This document shows, one piece after another, positions 42,671 through 50,985 of a stretch of 64,000 bases of DNA. Below the pieces are notes generated by a model. It did not search any database, had not been told where the DNA came from, and saw only the letters and a program-made list of their open reading frames with translations. A program made the position numbers and the translations under genes. The number at the start of each line of letters is the position of its first letter. Position 1 is the stretch's first letter. The stretch is from the NCBI GenBank assembly GCA_034331105.1, contig JAXQGB010000011.1:372001-436000 (forward strand), given 5' to 3'. This DNA is from Caenicola sp034331105 (GTDB lineage: Bacteria; Synergistota; Synergistia; Synergistales; Synergistaceae).

Positions 42671-43480
42671 ATGGATATTCTTAAAAGATCATTAGCTCCA
42701 ATTATGCCGGCTGCATGGGATGAGATCGATGAACAGGCAAAAACAGTACTCAAGGGAGCCATTGCAGGAAGAAAGGTCGTCGATGTAAAAGGACCGCTCG
42801 GATGGAACACCGACGCAGTCTCTGAAGGCACACTTTCTCTCATAGAAGAATCGCCGGTAGAAGATGTAAGCTACGGCATTCGTGAATCCCTTCCCCTCGT
42901 GGAAATAAGGGTCCCCTTCACCATGTCGATGTGGGATCTGGACGATATAAGCAGGAATTCAAAGACGATCGACTTCACTCCGGTGTTCGAAGCCGCCCGC
43001 AAAGCTGCCCTCTTTGAAGACACTGCAGTATTCCAGGGACTTGAAGAAGCAGGCATCCTCGGTCTGGAACTTGAATCTGACAATGAGCCCGTAGAGGTTA
43101 AGCTTGACGATGAAAATATAATCGGTTCCATAGTTGGAGCTATAACCACTCTGAACAGCCGTTCGATGGAGGGGCCCTACGCCTTGGTCTGCTCGTTGCC
43201 GCTCTGGACAAAGATCAAGACATCGGGCAAAGGCTATCCTCTTCTCAAGAGAGTAAAAGACGCACTCGGCGACGACGGCCGCATCGTTCTTTCGCCCCAG
43301 TACGAGACATCCATGCTCGTATCGATGAAAGAGGGCAACAGCGAACTGATAATCGGACAGGATTTCTCTATCGGCTACCAGTCACACACAAACACAGAAG
43401 TCAACTTCTACATTACAGAGACTTTCACCTTTAGGGTACTGGCCCCCGAGTCGATCGTACCTTTCAAAATAGTTAAATAA
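42671..43480 (+). CDS. Encapsulin shell protein (family 1)
   Basis: A 269-residue HK97-fold shell protein. It begins with the typical helix MDILKRSLAPIMPAAWDEID that binds cargo peptides on the inner surface, and has SRSMEGPYALVCS and GQDFSIGYQSHTNTEVNFYITETFTFRV near the C-terminus. Length fits the 60-subunit T=1 class. With EncFtn cargo it forms an iron-storage nanocompartment, useful against Fenton chemistry in an anaerobe exposed to oxygen. GGGGGA precedes the ATG. Confidence 0.93.
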   Translation: MDILKRSLAPIMPAAWDEIDEQAKTVLKGAIAGRKVVDVKGPLGWNTDAVSEGTLSLIEESPVEDVSYGIRESLPLVEIRVPFTMSMWDLDDISRNSKTIDFTPVFEAARKAALFEDTAVFQGLEEAGILGLELESDNEPVEVKLDDENIIGSIVGAITTLNSRSMEGPYALVCSLPLWTKIKTSGKGYPLLKRVKDALGDDGRIVLSPQYETSMLVSMKEGNSELIIGQDFSIGYQSHTNTEVNFYITETFTFRVLAPESIVPFKIVK

Positions 43481-43514
43481 AATACCCGGGACAGCCTGAC
43501 TATCCCGATAAAGC

Positions 43515-43555
43515 AAAAGAGAGGGGAGATGCATCGCATCTCCCCTCTCTTTTAT
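43515..43555. terminator. Bidirectional terminator between encapsulin and SDR genes
   Basis: AAAGAGAGGGGAGATGC (17 nt) pairs perfectly with GCATCTCCCCTCTCTTT around ATC, with A and T runs outside. It serves the convergent encapsulin and SDR genes. Confidence 0.85.
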
Positions 43556-43591
43556 GTTTGGATTTCAGAAAGGACAGAACTGGGAAACGGA

Positions 43592-44344
43592 TCAATAAAG
43601 CCCAGCTGTCTCTCCTCCGTCGATCCTTATATCGGCGCCAGTGATGTATTGTGCATCGTCTGAAGCCAGGAATGCATAGAGAGCTCCTATCTCTTCCGGT
43701 TCCGCATGACGTTTCATAGGGATGCCCTCGTTGACCTTTGCAAGCATCTCATTCGTGTACTCGGCCCTCTGCATGGGTGTGAGAACATATCCCGGGCAGA
43801 CACAGTTGACCCTGACGTCCGGAGCCAGTTCGAGAGCCATGCTCTTTGTGAGCAGGATCACACCGGCCTTGGACGCATTGTAGTCCGTGTACCAGCGGTG
43901 TCCTTCAGTCCCGTTAGAGGATGCCGTCATAAGGATGACCCCGTTCTTCTGTGCTTTCATCCTTCTTGCCGCTTCACGTGCGCAGAGGAACATGCCGTTG
44001 AGGTTGATGTCGATAACCTTCTGCCACTGTTCATATGAGATGTCAAGAAAGTCTTTGCGTATGCTTATGCCGGCATTGGAAACAAGGACATCTATTCCGC
44101 CAAGCTCGCTGTCCATCTTTTCAAATGCAGAGATAACGTCATCTTCCCTGCTGACATCGCAGACGCCCGAACCCGCAAATGAAGGATTTTCTCCCATGGC
44201 TTTTGCAAGGGCATCCTTGTTGCAGTCAATAATAAAGACCTTCGCGCCCTCAGCGGCGAACCTCTGCGCCGTTGCCAGACCGATGCCGCTCGCTGCGCCC
44301 GTGACCATGACCCGCTTGTTTTTAAGTTCGCAGTATTTCGCCAT
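43592..44344 (-). CDS. Short-chain dehydrogenase/reductase (SDR)
   Basis: A 250-residue classical SDR. The cofactor motif is TGAASGIG (~15-22), followed by NAG (SNAGIS) and the catalytic Ser/Tyr/Lys in MTASSNG and YTDYNASKAG; Asp at the end of the second strand (IIDCNKD) favours NAD(H). PGYVLTPMQRAEYTNE forms the substrate lid. The substrate cannot be read from sequence; a sugar or polyol is common for such proteins. It lies about 160 nt from the nucleoside phosphorylase gene, on the same strand as the catabolic block. Confidence 0.82.
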   Translation of the reverse strand: MAKYCELKNKRVMVTGAASGIGLATAQRFAAEGAKVFIIDCNKDALAKAMGENPSFAGSGVCDVSREDDVISAFEKMDSELGGIDVLVSNAGISIRKDFLDISYEQWQKVIDINLNGMFLCAREAARRMKAQKNGVILMTASSNGTEGHRWYTDYNASKAGVILLTKSMALELAPDVRVNCVCPGYVLTPMQRAEYTNEMLAKVNEGIPMKRHAEPEEIGALYAFLASDDAQYITGADIRIDGGETAGLY

Positions 44345-44412
44345 TGAACGCCCCCCTCGATTTCATGTTAAATATTAGCATTATTAGATTAATTTTTCTA
44401 AAAATAATAAAT

Positions 44413-44464
44413 AAAACTTAGGAACAGTCACTGAGAGTCATTAACACAACCATTCCTAAGTTTT
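44413..44464 (-). terminator. Probable terminator after ppnP
   Basis: AAAACTTAGGAA (44413-44424) pairs perfectly with TTCCTAAGTTTT (44453-44464) across a 28-nt loop. The loop is long for a terminator, so a protein-binding site is also possible. Confidence 0.45.
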
Positions 44465-44501
44465 TGATAAATAAAATTTTACTAAACAAAAAAACTACAA
44501 G

Positions 44502-44831
44502 TTATTCAGCTAAAAAATCACAAATATACTCTGAGATTTGTCTGCAGCGAACTTGAAAAACACAGTTTCGAGGAACATAGTAGTACTCTCCGGTATTCAC
44601 TGTACGCCAGCCCAGATCCCCTGGGAAAATAACATCTACACTGCCTGATGTTATCAAAACCCTTTCGGGTTCATGAGAATCAAATTCAAAATCCCCGGGC
44701 ATATATACGCCAAGTGTTTTCTTCGTACCGTCCGGGAAGATCAATGTCCTGCTCTGACACAATCCCCCTTCAAAGAAGTTTGCATTTATTTTTACTTTTA
44801 CGTTTTCAAAAAACTCATGCATTTTAATCAT
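44502..44831 (-). CDS. ppnP: Pyrimidine/purine nucleoside phosphorylase PpnP
   Basis: A 109-residue cupin-like protein matching PpnP (YaiE, DUF1255). Conserved blocks are GTKKTLGVYMPGDFEFDSHEPERV, the GE(Y/S)-type strand NTGEYYYVPRNCVFQVRC and the terminal YICDFLAE. PpnP splits several nucleosides with phosphate to base and pentose-1-phosphate. The start at 44831 overlaps the upstream small gene by eight nt; ATG 44822 is the alternative. It is part of the - strand catabolic block. Confidence 0.85.
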   Translation of the reverse strand: MIKMHEFFENVKVKINANFFEGGLCQSRTLIFPDGTKKTLGVYMPGDFEFDSHEPERVLITSGSVDVIFPGDLGWRTVNTGEYYYVPRNCVFQVRCRQISEYICDFLAE

Positions 44832-45027
44832 TTTTCCTTACAGGAACAGCAATTACCATACATACTACAATCGTTATCAAAATTCCTGCGTACATTTCTA
44901 CCGGACTATCGTCATGCAGCATGTATCTAATTGCCCCATGAAGAGCCACCGCATTTGCAAAGAAATTTAAAAACAGCCCCCAAAGACGCCCCGTAAAAGG
45001 TCCGTATTTTTTCTCCAAAAATTCCAT
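44824..45027 (-). CDS. Small membrane protein next to the Nramp-related transporter
   Basis: A 67-residue protein with two hydrophobic stretches (RLWGLFLNFFANAVALHGAI and MYAGILITIVVCMVIAVPV). AAGGAGG lies before ATG 45027. It lies 15 nt after the transporter and overlaps ppnP, so it is co-transcribed and may be an accessory subunit of the transporter. No family recognised. Confidence 0.65.
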   Translation of the reverse strand: MEFLEKKYGPFTGRLWGLFLNFFANAVALHGAIRYMLHDDSPVEMYAGILITIVVCMVIAVPVRKND

Positions 45028-45042
45028 CACAAATCCTCCTTC

Positions 45043-46413
45043 TTAACCAAACATCCCAAGGCGGTTGAAAACATAAGTTATAGCGCCGGCATTGACAAAA
45101 CAGATCGCAAGCATCATGCCCATGTTCCAAAGATAATTTTTGACAACGTCTTTTTTCATAACCAGTTTATCGTTTACAAGGAGGAAAATACTCCATGCAG
45201 CAAAATTGTTAGTTAAAGAAATAAACGCTGTTACCAGAATGACCAGCCAAAGCGGGCGCGATGTCCACACCGCAAGAAATCCCGTTGACGGAAGAAGCGC
45301 ACATATCTTCCAACGCAGGCTCTTAGCATCCGGGGTCCAATTGAAAGCTTCGAAAATCCCGATCGCACAAACTATGTTCAATCCAATTATTGAAGTTATA
45401 GGAACGGCAAGGAAGGCCAGATAAAAGAAAATCGCACCGAACTGGCTTCCAAGGAGAGGGGTAAATGCTGCGGCAAGCTGTATCGCATCTTCAGGAACAG
45501 GAGCTCCTGAAGCTCCAAGCGTTTGTGCAAATACAATGATAACCATCCAGTTTACTAGGACGAATGGGAGTCCTAAACCAAAAATCATGTCCATGCGTCC
45601 AAGCTTTTCATGTTTCCTTCCCCAGCCACGGGAGAGACCGGTATAGTGAAAAAGACACCAATCCATTACACCGCAGGCTGCCGCGCCCGAAGCCAGTACA
45701 AGGTCAAGACCTTCGCCACCTCCGGGGATCCACGGGATAAAGTTGCCCTTAAAGAACTCACCCCAATTAACTCCGACCTTCAGCACTGAGAAAAGGAATC
45801 CTACGACCATCAGCCCAATTCCGGCTTTCATGAAGAGTTCCACCATGCGGGTCCCTTTAGAATCCTTCCGTCCATACATTAACGTCATCCAAGTCGTAAG
45901 TAGCCAAATCACAGTCCAGTTATACTGTCTTGGAAAGCTAAAACCAAAATAAGGAGTAAGATTTTCGAGCAAATTACCTGCTAAAGCGAACTGTCCCCAA
46001 GTCCAGATGATCGCAGGGATAGCCATACCAATGAGCGCCGTGAGTATTGAACCTATTACAAAATGATGATGCTTGTTTTGCAGCGGCACAAGCTGACCGG
46101 CTTTTGTTCCGATGCGAAGTGTTGCTGCGATCATAAAAATGCCAACTAACATGGAAAACCATGTCACCCACATTGTTTTATAGCCGTAAACAACTCCAGA
46201 GATCATGGATGCGGTGACTGACCCTGCACCAAGAGTAAACCCTGCACCGATGAATCCGGGGCCACCAAGTTTTATGTAGCCCAAGAACCTGGCAAAAAAA
46301 GGTTTTTTCTCGATAGCTTCAAGCAGAGCTAGCTCTGCATCCAGCTGCTCTTGTGGTATAGCTTCTGCCAGCGGATAACGCTCATTACTTTCTGTAGCTC
46401 CATTCTCAAGCAA
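45043..46413 (-). CDS. Nramp-related transporter lacking the metal-binding motif
   Basis: A 456-residue membrane protein with about 11 segments. The overall fold signature GGPGFIGAGFTLGAGSVTASMISGVVYGYKTMWV aligns with the first helix of Nramp/MntH. The DPGN that binds divalent metal in that family is replaced by LGAGS, and the helix 6 motif with the key Met (AVxMPHN type) by ASGAAACGVMDW. A metal substrate is therefore unlikely; an organic substrate, such as an amino acid or related compound, is possible. TTG start with AAAGGAG eight nt upstream. A GTATAC palindrome lies in its leader. Confidence 0.75.
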   Translation of the reverse strand: MLENGATESNERYPLAEAIPQEQLDAELALLEAIEKKPFFARFLGYIKLGGPGFIGAGFTLGAGSVTASMISGVVYGYKTMWVTWFSMLVGIFMIAATLRIGTKAGQLVPLQNKHHHFVIGSILTALIGMAIPAIIWTWGQFALAGNLLENLTPYFGFSFPRQYNWTVIWLLTTWMTLMYGRKDSKGTRMVELFMKAGIGLMVVGFLFSVLKVGVNWGEFFKGNFIPWIPGGGEGLDLVLASGAAACGVMDWCLFHYTGLSRGWGRKHEKLGRMDMIFGLGLPFVLVNWMVIIVFAQTLGASGAPVPEDAIQLAAAFTPLLGSQFGAIFFYLAFLAVPITSIIGLNIVCAIGIFEAFNWTPDAKSLRWKICALLPSTGFLAVWTSRPLWLVILVTAFISLTNNFAAWSIFLLVNDKLVMKKDVVKNYLWNMGMMLAICFVNAGAITYVFNRLGMFG

Positions 46414-46523
46414 TTGTCATTCTCCTTTCAAATTATGAAGTCCTATCGTTAGTAAAAACATCCCAAAGCAATAATTTTGTTTTTTGAGATTCATCACCCC
46501 CCACTAAAACATCTTTACATACA

Positions 46524-46533
46524 ATGTATACAT
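46524..46533 (-). promoter_or_regulatory. GTATAC palindrome upstream of the Nramp-related gene
   Basis: ATGTATACAT at 46524-46533, a perfect palindrome in the 136-nt gap between the AcoX-like gene and the transporter. The same GTATAC core occurs beside the GntR gene at 51805-51812. Candidate GntR operator. It lies 3' of the transporter start, so on the - strand it controls the downstream AcoX-like/gcvP genes or is a read-through site. Confidence 0.4.
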
Positions 46534-46549
46534 AACAAATGTAAAAAAA

Positions 46550-47665
46550 TTATTTGACTTTACACATAATCTTTTTGCCAAAACCCGTAATTACCGGGAA
46601 ATAACCTTTTAGTTCTTCGTCCAGTGCTGGATCACCTGTATCTGCTATCAGAGACTTTCCAAAAAGATCGGACATTTTAGATGAATTTGCAATGATTGTT
46701 ATATTCTCTCTTGGTATCATCCTTAGTACTTCGGGGCTCAGCTGCTGGTTGCCCCTGCCGAAGATGTGCCCCTGCCCTCCGATGACCGTTACAACAAGAT
46801 GGCGCTTTTCTTTCCCAAAACCCGAAAGTGCGACAGTTATCTCTTTCTCAGTCATGTCTTTTCCTGCAAGACACTTGTTTACTGCGGCATCAACTCCAAG
46901 CAGCGTGCCTTCGATGTTGAGGTTCTCTTTTATTGAGTATGCAGTGCTTCCCGACCCTATCAAATATATTTCATCTTCGCGCATGTTTTTGATGACATAG
47001 GCTGCGATATCAAGCCTTTCGGAATCATCAGATAATGAGCTTCCGGATTTTCTGTCCTGCATGAACTCCCTGTCATCCGGCACTTTCATATATCCATAAA
47101 GCTCCGCCCTCACAATGTTGTTTCGGAAGGCATCCTCATCAAGGTCCATTACCTCAGCAAGGACAAATCTTTTGACCTTGCCCTGAAGCAGGTTTCTTAC
47201 CAGCATTCCGGCGTCCTTTGGCCTTTTCGCATAAACAGCCGAATGGACCTTTACTCCGGCCGGTATACCAATGACAGGGATCTTTTCTCCGACTACAGAG
47301 CATATATCACGTGCAGTTCCGTCGCCGCCTGCAAAGACAATTGCCTCGACCCCTGCCTCAAGCATGAGGGATACCGCTCTTTTAGTATCATCTGCAGTCG
47401 TTTTTTCTGTGGGGCCGATTACTATCTCAGGTTTTAAACCGTTTTCGAAGAGCAACTTTCCCCCCATTTCGCCCGCAGGAGCATATAACTGATGATCTGA
47501 AGCGGTTTCCCTGAATACAGCAAGCGCGGCCTCCGCACGGCTGTTTGCCGTGGGGACCGCACCAAGCTCTATGGCCCGGCGGAGAATATCTTCTCCGTCG
47601 GTGCCTTTGAGAGCAACCTTTCCTCCCATACCTGCTACCGGGTTGATGAGGAAGCCTATCTTCAT
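46550..47665 (-). CDS. ATP-NAD kinase family / AcoX-like protein
   Basis: A 371-residue protein of COG3199. The N-terminus IGFLINPVAGMGGKVALKGTDG and the AGGDGTARDICSVVG motif (~residues 116-130) are typical of the NAD-kinase/diacylglycerol-kinase fold. AcoX members accompany dehydrogenase complexes, and their reaction is unclear; NAD kinase activity cannot be assumed. It follows gcvPB by one nt, so it is expressed with the glycine dehydrogenase subunits and may support their pyridine nucleotide supply. Confidence 0.78.
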   Translation of the reverse strand: MKIGFLINPVAGMGGKVALKGTDGEDILRRAIELGAVPTANSRAEAALAVFRETASDHQLYAPAGEMGGKLLFENGLKPEIVIGPTEKTTADDTKRAVSLMLEAGVEAIVFAGGDGTARDICSVVGEKIPVIGIPAGVKVHSAVYAKRPKDAGMLVRNLLQGKVKRFVLAEVMDLDEDAFRNNIVRAELYGYMKVPDDREFMQDRKSGSSLSDDSERLDIAAYVIKNMREDEIYLIGSGSTAYSIKENLNIEGTLLGVDAAVNKCLAGKDMTEKEITVALSGFGKEKRHLVVTVIGGQGHIFGRGNQQLSPEVLRMIPRENITIIANSSKMSDLFGKSLIADTGDPALDEELKGYFPVITGFGKKIMCKVK

Positions 47666-47666
47666 T

Positions 47667-49232
47667 TTATTTGGGCTCGAAGTAACCCTTGTACTTCCTG
47701 TTGTAAGAGCGCCAGGTTATCGAGTATTTTGCAGGATCGTCGAAGTAGTCGTGGTCAATGTGATGGACAGTGCTGTTCATGGGTGCATGTTCGACCGCTT
47801 CGGGTTCCTCGTAGCACATCCTGGATATCTCTTCCAGGACCGCGCAGTAGTCGTCGATATCCTTTTTCGAATAGGATTCGCTCGGCTCTATTGTGAAGGG
47901 CTCCGGGATGACGAACGGCTCGTGGCTCGACCAGTAGTGGGTCCCAAAGTCAGCAATGCAGCGCTGTACATCTGCCGTTCCGAACCCCGTATCCTCCTTA
48001 AGCTTCTCCCAGCTGTAACGGACCTGCTCTATACGCGAGGGGTGGTTCGGAAAGCTCATCGAAGCTCCCTTTATCGCAAGGATCTTTTTCATGCAGTAGT
48101 TGTTGTTCAGTATGGCGACTCTTGAAACTTCTTCAAGTCCTTCGGCGCCAAGGGTCATGATCCAGGAATAAGCCTTGAGGACCACAGGAATGACACCCCA
48201 GAAGGATTTGATCTTCCCGCATGATTTCGGCAGGTCGAAGTCCAGGTAATATCCCTTTTCTGGGCAGTACTCCACAAGCGGGACGGGCATATAGGGACGA
48301 AGCTCTTTCCTTGCCGCCACCATTCCAGTGGCAGGGCCGCCGCATCCGTGGGGGGCCGAGAAGGTCTTGTGAAGGTTGAAAAATGACATGTCAAAGTCAG
48401 CTTCCGAAGTCCTTGTTATTCCAAGCAGGCCGTTTGCGTTGGCCTGGTCATAGCAGCAAAGTACTCCCTTTTCGTGTGCAAGTTTTGTGAACTCTTTGAT
48501 CCTTACGTTGAAAATGCCGGTATCTTCGGGGTTGGTGAAGAAGATGGCGGCAGTCCTGTCCGAAAGAGCAGCCTTGAAGGCTTCGATATCGGGATATCCC
48601 TCAGAGTCAGGCTGTATGATGGTTACCTTGTATCCTTTTACTATTGGAACGGCCGCATCTGCAGGATGCGAGAAGAGCGTCGTGATGACTTCATCACGCT
48701 TATCCTCTTCACCTTTGTCACGCCAATATGCCCTCACTATTGAAGCAAGCGCGAGGACTCCGTGAGAGCCTCCTCCGGGCTGGACGCTGAACACATCAAG
48801 TCCTGAGATAGATTTAAAAAGCTCTGCCGTTTCGTACATGACCTCAAGCACGCCCTGAGCTGTCTTTTCGGGCTGGAACGGATGCATGTGAATCATCTTG
48901 GGCGATCCCGCTAGCCGTTCGTGCACCTTGGGGCTGTACTTCATCGTACAAGTTCCCTGGCCTATGTCTATGTTGCCGTCAACTCCGATATTCTCCTGGG
49001 AAAGATGGTTGTAATGTCTTACCAGCTGGAGCTGTGCGATCTCAGGGAGATTTGCCAGATCCTTCCTTACCATATGTTCTGGGAGAGTTCCAAGGATCTC
49101 CTCTCTGGATGCGCAGTCGCAGCAGGGTCCCGGGACCAGAACACCACGCTGTCCGGGTTCGCTGAGTTCGTATATTATCGGTTCGTTCCATCTGGCCTGA
49201 TGAAATTTTTTCATTCTTGTCAGTCCGTTCAT
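47667..49232 (-). CDS. gcvPB: Glycine dehydrogenase (aminomethyl-transferring) subunit 2
   Basis: A 521-residue PLP enzyme. The PLP lysine is in FFNLHKTFSAPHGCGGPATG (about residue 280). With subunit 1 it forms the P-protein of the glycine cleavage system, which decarboxylates glycine and loads the aminomethyl group on lipoyl H-protein. AAGGAGGG precedes the ATG. It lies 13 nt after gcvPA. gcvH, gcvT and lpd are not in the window, so they must be elsewhere. Confidence 0.94.
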   Translation of the reverse strand: MNGLTRMKKFHQARWNEPIIYELSEPGQRGVLVPGPCCDCASREEILGTLPEHMVRKDLANLPEIAQLQLVRHYNHLSQENIGVDGNIDIGQGTCTMKYSPKVHERLAGSPKMIHMHPFQPEKTAQGVLEVMYETAELFKSISGLDVFSVQPGGGSHGVLALASIVRAYWRDKGEEDKRDEVITTLFSHPADAAVPIVKGYKVTIIQPDSEGYPDIEAFKAALSDRTAAIFFTNPEDTGIFNVRIKEFTKLAHEKGVLCCYDQANANGLLGITRTSEADFDMSFFNLHKTFSAPHGCGGPATGMVAARKELRPYMPVPLVEYCPEKGYYLDFDLPKSCGKIKSFWGVIPVVLKAYSWIMTLGAEGLEEVSRVAILNNNYCMKKILAIKGASMSFPNHPSRIEQVRYSWEKLKEDTGFGTADVQRCIADFGTHYWSSHEPFVIPEPFTIEPSESYSKKDIDDYCAVLEEISRMCYEEPEAVEHAPMNSTVHHIDHDYFDDPAKYSITWRSYNRKYKGYFEPK

Positions 49233-49245
49233 GATCTGTCCCTCC

Positions 49246-50631
49246 TTATCCGAGTATTTCGCACAGGGCGTCGGCGATGGCTTTGATATCTTCTGCCGTT
49301 GTCTGTTCCGTCACGCAAAGGAGCGAGCAGCCTTTTAGTTCGGGGAAGCTTTCTTCAAGATCAAACCCACCCAGTATCCCCTTCTCAAGAAGCTTCTCAT
49401 TTATCTCCTTTACTGTTTTGCCCGTACTGCTGAAATCAACAACTATCTCTTCAAAAGGAGTCCCGGAGAATCTGTCGAGCTTAACTCCCTTTACCTTTGC
49501 AAGAACTTTTTTCAGGCAGACCTGACGCTGCAGTATAGCCTCGCCAAGTTCCTTCATTCCCCGCGGTCCCATGGACGCAAGATAAACGCCTGCAGCGATC
49601 CCCCATAGAGCCGAGTGAGTGCCCACAAACTCCTTGGCACTGTCCCTGTTTGCGAAAGATGTACGCTCCCAGAGGACGTCACCGAACCCCCACTCGCCTT
49701 CGCTTGTGGGTGCTATTCCAAAGAGCCTTGAGGGGTATTCCTCAATGATCTCCGGCTTTTCGCTTGTAGCTACAAAACCTGCAACTCCGCCGCCGTAGTT
49801 CATGTGGATACCGAGAGGCTGAATATCGCCGCATGCTATGTCTGCCCCGTAACGGTTCGGAGGTGTCAGAACTCCCAGTGTAGAGGGCTCGACATATGCG
49901 ACCATAAGAGCTCCGGCCTTATGCGCCATATCAGCGATCTCCTGAGCTTTATCCTCGATTATCCCAAAGAAATTGGGGTTCATTACGAGGACTGCTGCTG
50001 CCTTGTCTGTCAGACAGGCCTTGAGGCTGTCCAGGCAGATGCGGCCTGTTTTGTCGTTATAATTTACGTAGGTGATCTTCACATCAGGCTGCAGATAGGT
50101 CTCAACGACCTTCAGAACGTCGGGGTTAAAATTCCGGGGTATGAGGACCTCTTTCCTCTTCGTTATCCTTGTAGCCATCCTGAGTGCTGTTCCGCAGGCC
50201 TGGCTTCCATCATAGTTGGGAACGTTGCAGACATCAAAATCCAGCAGCTCTGCCATCATCGACTGATATTCAAACAGTGCATGGAAGCGCCCATGATCCT
50301 CGTAAGGCTCACCGGCATAAGCTGTCAGGAATTCGGACCTGTTTATCACCTCATCGACAACTGCAGGCACATAACGGTTATAGCAGCCTGCTCCAAGGAA
50401 ACAGCGAAGCTCCGCCGCAGTCATATTTTTGTTCATGATCCCGCTCACATGCCTGTAGATCCCGGCCTCATCCTCAAAAGGTTTAGGAAGCTCCATCGGT
50501 TCCTTCATGCGGACATCTTCAGGAATGTCCGCGATCAGATCCTCGATCGACCCAACCCCGATAAACTTCAGCATCTCCTCCTGGACCTCAGCCACCGAAT
50601 TAGGAATATAAGGGTAAACCTTCTTCCCCAT
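49246..50631 (-). CDS. gcvPA: Glycine dehydrogenase (aminomethyl-transferring) subunit 1
   Basis: A 461-residue PLP-fold subunit without the PLP lysine. Conserved regions are YIPNSVAEVQEEMLKFIG at the N-terminus, FLGAGCYNRYVPAVVDEV, NVPNYDGSQACGTALRM and IHMNYGGGVAGFVAT. Start ATG 50631 is seven nt after GGGAGG; in-frame ATG 50652 lies upstream of that site. The leader contains two tandem hairpin elements (50728-50985). No glycine riboswitch motif is visible there. Confidence 0.94.
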   Translation of the reverse strand: MGKKVYPYIPNSVAEVQEEMLKFIGVGSIEDLIADIPEDVRMKEPMELPKPFEDEAGIYRHVSGIMNKNMTAAELRCFLGAGCYNRYVPAVVDEVINRSEFLTAYAGEPYEDHGRFHALFEYQSMMAELLDFDVCNVPNYDGSQACGTALRMATRITKRKEVLIPRNFNPDVLKVVETYLQPDVKITYVNYNDKTGRICLDSLKACLTDKAAAVLVMNPNFFGIIEDKAQEIADMAHKAGALMVAYVEPSTLGVLTPPNRYGADIACGDIQPLGIHMNYGGGVAGFVATSEKPEIIEEYPSRLFGIAPTSEGEWGFGDVLWERTSFANRDSAKEFVGTHSALWGIAAGVYLASMGPRGMKELGEAILQRQVCLKKVLAKVKGVKLDRFSGTPFEEIVVDFSSTGKTVKEINEKLLEKGILGGFDLEESFPELKGCSLLCVTEQTTAEDIKAIADALCEILG

Positions 50632-50727
50632 GTCACTACCTCCCAAAATCAAAAATTAAGTCCCTGTTTATCTCTTAAAAAATCTTTTGCTTTTGACTTT
50701 TCATTTCCCCAACCCCAACCGCCGGTA
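50632..50727. other. Spacer between gcvPA and the hairpin repeats
   Basis: About 95 nt of A/T-rich leader with the gcvPA ribosome site; nothing else supported. Confidence 0.5.
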
Positions 50728-50853
50728 AAACGGCGAATAGATGGGGCAGATGCGATGTGGCTGGTTGGCGCCCATACCGGAGGCGTATATCTGATACGTC
50801 GAGGATTGGGCACCAGCCTGCCACGAAGCAGATGTCCCATATATTCGCCGTTT
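50728..50853 (+). repeat. Hairpin repeat element, copy A
   Basis: A 126-nt unit closed by AAACGGCGAAT (50728-50738) and its complement ATTCGCCGTTT (50843-50853). Inner helices are GGCTGGT/ACCAGCC (50759-50765 with 50812-50818) and GCCCA/TGGGC (50770-50774 with 50807-50811). The apical hairpin is GGCGTAT-N5-ATACGTCGA (50782-50802). It shares this apex with copies B and C. Confidence 0.8.
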
Positions 50854-50857
50854 AAAC

Positions 50858-50985
50858 AAAACGGCGATTAGACGTGCCAGATACGATGTGATCGGTTGGC
50901 GTTCGCACCGGAGGCGTATATATGATACGTCGAGGATCGAACGTCGCCCGGTCACGAAGTCGATGGCGCGTATAATCGCCGTTTT
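50858..50985 (+). repeat. Hairpin repeat element, copy B
   Basis: A 128-nt unit in tandem with copy A, closed by a 13-bp perfect inverted repeat (50858-50870 with 50973-50985). The inner helix is CGTTCG/CGAACG (50900-50905 with 50938-50943), a different sequence from copy A at the same place. The apex GGCGTAT-N5-ATACGTCGA lies at 50913-50933. Its right end overlaps the stop codon of the SDR gene. Confidence 0.8.

Noticed and set aside
45043..46413. Annotation as Mn/Fe transporter MntH
   Set aside because: The DPGN and helix 6 metal motifs are not present.
50728..50985. Tandem structure upstream of gcvPA as a glycine riboswitch (which is also a tandem aptamer before gcv genes)
   Set aside because: Neither strand shows the conserved glycine aptamer core; units are long closed hairpins with terminal inverted repeats, and a copy occurs far from any glycine gene.
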